Shown piece by piece: positions 60,854-64,000 of a stretch of 64,000 nucleotides of DNA. Location of the stretch: assembly GCF_000813325.1 (NCBI RefSeq), contig NZ_BBQE01000002.1; one strand, given 5' to 3'. The translations under genes and the position numbers were made by a program. This stretch comes from Sulfurospirillum cavolei (lineage in GTDB: Bacteria > Campylobacterota > Campylobacteria > Campylobacterales > Sulfurospirillaceae). Below the pieces are notes generated by a model. That model was given only the letters and a program-made list of their open reading frames with translations, was not told the origin of the DNA and ran no database searches. Position 1 is the stretch's first letter; each line of letters opens with the position of its first letter.

Positions 60854-61504
60854 TTAATCATGATACCACTCGGTCAATGTGATCAGAGGCAGAACGATCA
60901 GGGCAAATCCTATAAACGTCAGGACGGTTGCTTTGCGCGATTTGAGAAAACGACTCAGCACGATAAAGCCAAGAACCCAATAGCCTTGTGCCGTATAAAA
61001 TCCTGGAAAATACCCCCAATGTAAAAGGCTCCACCACGTATGCGTTATCGCATTGCCGATCATGCCGTAAACGATGTAAAAAAGCATTGGCAACACTAAA
61101 AATTTTAACTTTTGTGTAAATACGATGATGCACCCTAAAGAAAACACACAATAACTGATCATATTGATCGTCACAAATCGCTCTACGGAATAAGGGTGAC
61201 TGCCAAATAATAGCGGAAATTCCCGATAGAACCCCGTTACAAATTCTTCATTGAAATGTATAAATTGCCAAGCAAACGAGGCAAAAAACAAGGGAACAAA
61301 CGACTTAGCAGAGGGAAGTTCAAGCTGCTTTGCGTACATAAAATAGATTAGCGCAAGACTGATGACAAGTCCCGGTATAAACGTAACGGCAAGAGGCAAC
61401 TTTCCGATATAGATAAAAAAAGTCCCCATCAACAATGCCATTATGGTCGCTATTTTTACGTCGTTTTTTTCAAGTGTTCCAATTTTTTCTTTGAGTTCAA
61501 GCAT
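60854..61504 (-). CDS. HXXEE-family integral membrane protein
   Basis: The 216 residues are strongly hydrophobic, six or seven predicted spans. The family motif H-x-x-E-E is present as HFNEE (83-87) in a membrane segment, with further conserved-looking ITHTWWSLLHWGYFPGFYTAQ (split near residue 160) that has a Tyr-x-Pro-Gly turn. The family has no assigned reaction. It overlaps tetR by 8 bases, so the regulator and this protein are one operon. Confidence 0.85.
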   Translation of the reverse strand: MLELKEKIGTLEKNDVKIATIMALLMGTFFIYIGKLPLAVTFIPGLVISLALIYFMYAKQLELPSAKSFVPLFFASFAWQFIHFNEEFVTGFYREFPLLFGSHPYSVERFVTINMISYCVFSLGCIIVFTQKLKFLVLPMLFYIVYGMIGNAITHTWWSLLHWGYFPGFYTAQGYWVLGFIVLSRFLKSRKATVLTFIGFALIVLPLITLTEWYHD

Positions 61505-62135
61505 CTTTTTCTCCTATGGGACTTTCAGAAACTTCTTCCATACAGCCGTGCATAAACTTCTCAACGTTTAGCGCAAGCAACTCGTGTACATCTTCTTGCA
61601 AAATAATTCGCCCAAACGCATGGTGCATAATCAAATACCCTAAAAGATTGCATAAAAAAGTGGTCGCTAAAAAATGAGCGTTCATTTTCGGATTGATGAT
61701 AATTTTCTGTGAAGCTTCCATCTGCTCAAAATACGTTTGCAACATTGAAATTGCGGCGGAGGGAATCTGGATGAAACTTGTTTTATAATCATCGTTGTTT
61801 TCATTTAAAAGCGATAAAATCAAACCGATATTGGCACGAAACGCCTGATAATAGATAATGCCAACCGCTGTCAAATCTTTTTTGATGTCATGGTGTGACG
61901 CGCAGAACAATACCTCTTTAAACGGCTCAATCAACTCTATTTTCGACAAAGCCAGCGACTTTAAAATGCCTGCTTTATTTTCAAAATTTCTAAAAATCGT
62001 GATCTCGTTCGCTCCCGAAACTTCGGCTATCATTCGCGTCGTCGTTTTTGCGTAACCGACTTCTTGAAACAATTTTTCAGCCGCTGCAAGAATTTTTTCT
62101 TTGGCAGGTCTCTTTCTTTTTAACGCTGGTTCCAT
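61497..62135 (-). CDS. TetR/AcrR-family transcriptional regulator
   Basis: The 212 residues carry the N-terminal helix-turn-helix (about 11-60; AKEKILAAAEKLFQEVGYAKTT, then IAEVSGANEITIFRNFENK) and a helical ligand-binding domain with no clear family. It probably represses its own operon: a nearly perfect 21-base palindrome covers its promoter. ATG with GAGGA 6 bases upstream. Its effector is unknown; the HXXEE membrane protein is its only operon partner. Confidence 0.92.
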   Translation of the reverse strand: MEPALKRKRPAKEKILAAAEKLFQEVGYAKTTTRMIAEVSGANEITIFRNFENKAGILKSLALSKIELIEPFKEVLFCASHHDIKKDLTAVGIIYYQAFRANIGLILSLLNENNDDYKTSFIQIPSAAISMLQTYFEQMEASQKIIINPKMNAHFLATTFLCNLLGYLIMHHAFGRIILQEDVHELLALNVEKFMHGCMEEVSESPIGEKDA

Positions 62136-62152
62136 GAGCGATCCTCTAACTA

Positions 62153-62173
62153 AATGTAAGTAATACTTGCATT
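62153..62173. promoter_or_regulatory. TetR operator palindrome
   Basis: AATGTAAGTA, one central A, then TACTTGCATT: the halves match at 9 of 10 positions. It lies 18 bases upstream of the tetR ATG and overlaps the -10 box and start point. Strong candidate for autoregulation. Confidence 0.75.
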
Positions 62174-62200
62174 ATATACGGAAATATGCTTTCGTGTCAA
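62171..62200 (-). promoter_or_regulatory. Promoter of the tetR-HXXEE operon
   Basis: TTGACA (62195-62200) and TATAAT (62171-62176) on the minus strand, both consensus, 18 bases apart. The operator palindrome covers the -10 and the start point. Confidence 0.75.
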
Positions 62201-62263
62201 GAAAATTTTCATAAAATTTCGCAAACGTTAAAAAATACAGATTTTAAAACGGCATTGAAAACA

Positions 62264-62293
62264 TTTACATGTAAAGACATTTTCGGCTATGAT
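62264..62293 (+). promoter_or_regulatory. Promoter of the S4-domain gene
   Basis: TTTACA (62264-62269) as -35 and TATGAT (62288-62293) as -10, 18 bases apart. The -35 lies inside a TTACATGTAA palindrome (62265-62274). Confidence 0.5.
62265..62274. repeat. TTACATGTAA palindrome copy at a promoter
   Basis: Perfect palindrome, with an extra T and A at the ends (TTTACATGTAAA). Coincides with the candidate -35 of the S4-domain gene. Confidence 0.85.
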
Positions 62294-62316
62294 GGCGCGT
62301 TAATAAAGGAGAAAAG

Positions 62317-62532
62317 ATGACATTTGAACTAGACGAAGATTACATCGAGTTGTATAAACTGCTTAAAGTGATGGGAGTTGCCGAAAGTGGCGCACATGCG
62401 AAGATGCTTATCGAAGAAGGAAACGTGAGGCGAAACGGCGACGTGGAGACGAGGAAGCGCGCCAAAATCGTTGTAGGAGAAAAGATCGAAGCATGTGGTG
62501 AAATCATCGAAGTTGAAGCCATTTCGATATGA
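62317..62532 (+). CDS. Small S4-domain RNA-binding protein (YbcJ/YaaA-like)
   Basis: The 71 residues form one S4 RNA-binding domain: LLKVMGVAESGAHAKMLIEEGNVRRNGDVETRKRAKIVVGEKI (residues 14-56) has the GxxxSG-x2-K-x2-I-x2-G-x-V-x-V/R-N-G family pattern. Such stand-alone S4 proteins bind rRNA or stalled 50S complexes in other bacteria. ATG with AAAGGAG. Divergent from tetR. Confidence 0.9.
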   Translation: MTFELDEDYIELYKLLKVMGVAESGAHAKMLIEEGNVRRNGDVETRKRAKIVVGEKIEACGEIIEVEAISI

Positions 62533-62669
62533 AATAAGACGCATCTACTTTAAAAAACTTTTGTTTCTCTAATTTAGTTTGGAGTATAGTACCTTCTTCA
62601 TTTTACACACTCCTATGCACCCTCAAAATGTTTTTTGTCGCCACTGCATTCACGAAGGATGACTCAACG

Positions 62670-63956
62670 ATGCTAAATTTAAACAAAACGAAGCGAATTG
62701 CTGTTTTTATTTTAGGGCAATTCATCATGGCGTTAGGCGTTTCACTCTCGGTAAAAGCCAATCTTGGAGTTTCACCTATCTCGTGTGTACCGTATGTGTA
62801 CAGCTTAACGATGCCACTGAGTTTGGGCGAATTGACCATTTTGCTCAACCTTGTTTTTATTGTCTCGCAAATGGCGGTTTTACGCAAAAACTACCAATGG
62901 GCACAACTGGTTCAACTCCCTTCCGTCATCGTTTTTGGGTACTGCATCGACGTTACGATGCATCTGCTCTCCTCACTCTCTCCAACGTCGTATGTCGCCC
63001 AAGCTTTTTGGTGTTTAGCGGCATGTTGTGTGTTGGCATTTGGTATCTTTTTGCTCTTAAAAACACGCCTGACCTATTTACCGCTCGATGGTTTGGCAGT
63101 TGCCATTTCACACACGTATCATAAAGAATTTGGTAAAGTCAAAATCAGTTTAGACAGCACCATGGTCATCATCGGTGTCATCAGCTCTTTTGCTTTTTTA
63201 AATCGCTTGGAGGGCATACGCGAAGGTAGCGTTGTTGCCGCGTTACTCGTTGGAGCGTTGATTAAATTTTACAGTACCAAATTGGTGTTTGTCGAGCGAT
63301 GGCTAGGAACATACACCGCACCTCAAACACAAAGCACGCAAGAGGCGGCTCTTAATTCTCTGGTCATTACCATCTCAAGAGAGTACGGTAGCGGCGGGCA
63401 TGAGATAGGAGCGATGATCGCCCAAAAGCTTGGCATTCCTTTTTACGACAAAGAGCTTATCAAACTCACCGCCGAAGAGACGGGCTACACGACTGAATAC
63501 ATCCAAGCCAACGAGCAACACTTAGCCAGTGAACTACTGTATGAACTCTACGAGCAAAACTACGCTTATGTAGATAACCAACTTCCGCCTGCCGATGTTT
63601 TGTTTATGGTGCAAAGTAAGATTATTCGCGACATTTGCGCCAAAGGAGCGTGTGTGATCGTCGGGCGTTGTGCTAATTTTATCTTAAAAGATGACCCCAA
63701 TTGTTTCAATGTCTTCATTCACGCCAACATGGCGTACCGCAAAACCAAAGTCAATGAAAAATACGGGGCAACGCCACCGTGCAGTGACAAAGACTTGGAG
63801 ATGTCCGATAAAAATCGTGCCAACTACTGCCTTCACTACACCAAGCACGACTGGAAAGATGCGACCAATTACCATGTCACACTTGATGCTTCTTTGTATG
63901 GCTCCGAAAAAGCGGCTCAAAAGATCATCGAACTGCTGAAAGATTTTGCGCACTAG
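62670..63956 (+). CDS. Fusion of YczE/YitT-like membrane domain and cytidylate-kinase-like domain
   Basis: About 428 residues. Residues 1-210 form a membrane domain of about six spans that starts KRIAVFILGQFIMALGVSLSVKANLGVSPI, the pattern of YczE/YitT-type proteins. Residues 230-428 resemble the cytidylate kinase-like family: VITISREYGSGGHEIG (232-247, glycine-rich loop), IPFYDKELI, then VIVGRCANFIL and a C-terminal helix. The ATG at 62670 has AAGGA 10 bases upstream; an ATG at 62628 has none. Substrate is unknown. Confidence 0.8.
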   Translation: MLNLNKTKRIAVFILGQFIMALGVSLSVKANLGVSPISCVPYVYSLTMPLSLGELTILLNLVFIVSQMAVLRKNYQWAQLVQLPSVIVFGYCIDVTMHLLSSLSPTSYVAQAFWCLAACCVLAFGIFLLLKTRLTYLPLDGLAVAISHTYHKEFGKVKISLDSTMVIIGVISSFAFLNRLEGIREGSVVAALLVGALIKFYSTKLVFVERWLGTYTAPQTQSTQEAALNSLVITISREYGSGGHEIGAMIAQKLGIPFYDKELIKLTAEETGYTTEYIQANEQHLASELLYELYEQNYAYVDNQLPPADVLFMVQSKIIRDICAKGACVIVGRCANFILKDDPNCFNVFIHANMAYRKTKVNEKYGATPPCSDKDLEMSDKNRANYCLHYTKHDWKDATNYHVTLDASLYGSEKAAQKIIELLKDFAH

Positions 63957-63961
63957 CGTTT

Positions 63962-63971
63962 TTACATGTAA
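63962..63971. repeat. TTACATGTAA palindrome copy after the fusion gene
   Basis: Perfect palindrome 5 bases past the stop codon of the membrane/kinase fusion gene. Confidence 0.85.
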
Positions 63972-64000
63972 AGAGATAAATGAAGAAAAGTTAAAAGTTT

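Noticed and set aside
1..64000. CRISPR arrays, insertion sequences, prophage, integrase or toxin-antitoxin pairs
   Set aside because: None seen on either strand; the only sizeable direct repeat is the porin 5' repeat.

Overview
The window looks like chromosome of a free-living Campylobacterota (epsilonproteobacterium), most likely a Sulfurospirillum-type organism. The evidence is family-level gene content: ATP synthase genes with separate b and b' subunits directly behind parA-parB, a fused ResB-CcsA cytochrome c synthase, an FAD-dependent malate:quinone oxidoreductase, a CheX-type chemotaxis phosphatase, MOMP-like porins with near-identical signal peptides, a DctPQM TRAP transporter beside a two-component pair, and a tmRNA whose tag resembles the Campylobacter one. 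This is inference from gene content; no database was searched.

Layout. 1-8.1 kb (all minus): start of tolQ, then atpC-D-G-A-H-F-F' and parB-parA. 8.1-13.8 kb (minus): birA, fmt, proB, obgE, rpmA, rplU, pyk. 13.9-19.9 kb: an orphan protein, a CheX fusion, CtpA protease, a GNAT acetyltransferase, a small helical protein, a methyltransferase and mqo. 19.9-35.2 kb: a long minus-strand housekeeping series (ridA, dapE, mutS2, a small membrane protein, murC, dapC, a ThiF-type enzyme, a nitrilase-like protein, xseB, metX, guaB, gatA, a 42-residue membrane microprotein, ileS). 35.3-37.1 kb (plus): cinA-like gene and six tRNAs (Lys, Glu, Val, Asp, Lys, Glu) behind a consensus promoter. 37.1-40.8 kb: a membrane-anchored protein and ccsBA. 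40.9-45.5 kb: branched-chain amino acid ABC transporter livFGMHK. 45.7-48.3 kb: two tandem porins. 48.5-53.9 kb: TRAP transporter dctMQP and a divergent response regulator/histidine kinase pair. 54-56.4 kb: lipoprotein, tmRNA, NfeD and SPFH proteins. 56.5-64 kb: coiled-coil protein, YcaO, DEAD-box helicase, an HXXEE membrane protein with its TetR regulator, an S4 RNA-binding protein and a membrane/kinase fusion.

No stretch above 300 bases lacks a gene. No CRISPR array, insertion sequence, prophage or integrase was seen.

Most notable observations. (1) A palindrome, TTACATGTAA, with core ACATGT, is strongly over-represented: by my reading 11 perfect copies, about 30 copies of the 8-base half form ACATGTAA or its complement, and about 53 cores. 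It occurs in genes and between them, like a highly iterated palindrome or a methylation or uptake mark. (2) A 42-residue single-pass membrane protein is encoded between ileS and gatA, overlapping both. (3) The nitrilase-family protein has glycine where the catalytic cysteine should be. (4) CpG content drops partway through ycaO near 58.2 kb and stays lower, and the two porins are also CpG-poor. (5) A TetR operator covers the promoter of tetR and a HXXEE-family gene. (6) A YczE/YitT-like membrane domain is fused to a cytidylate-kinase-like domain.
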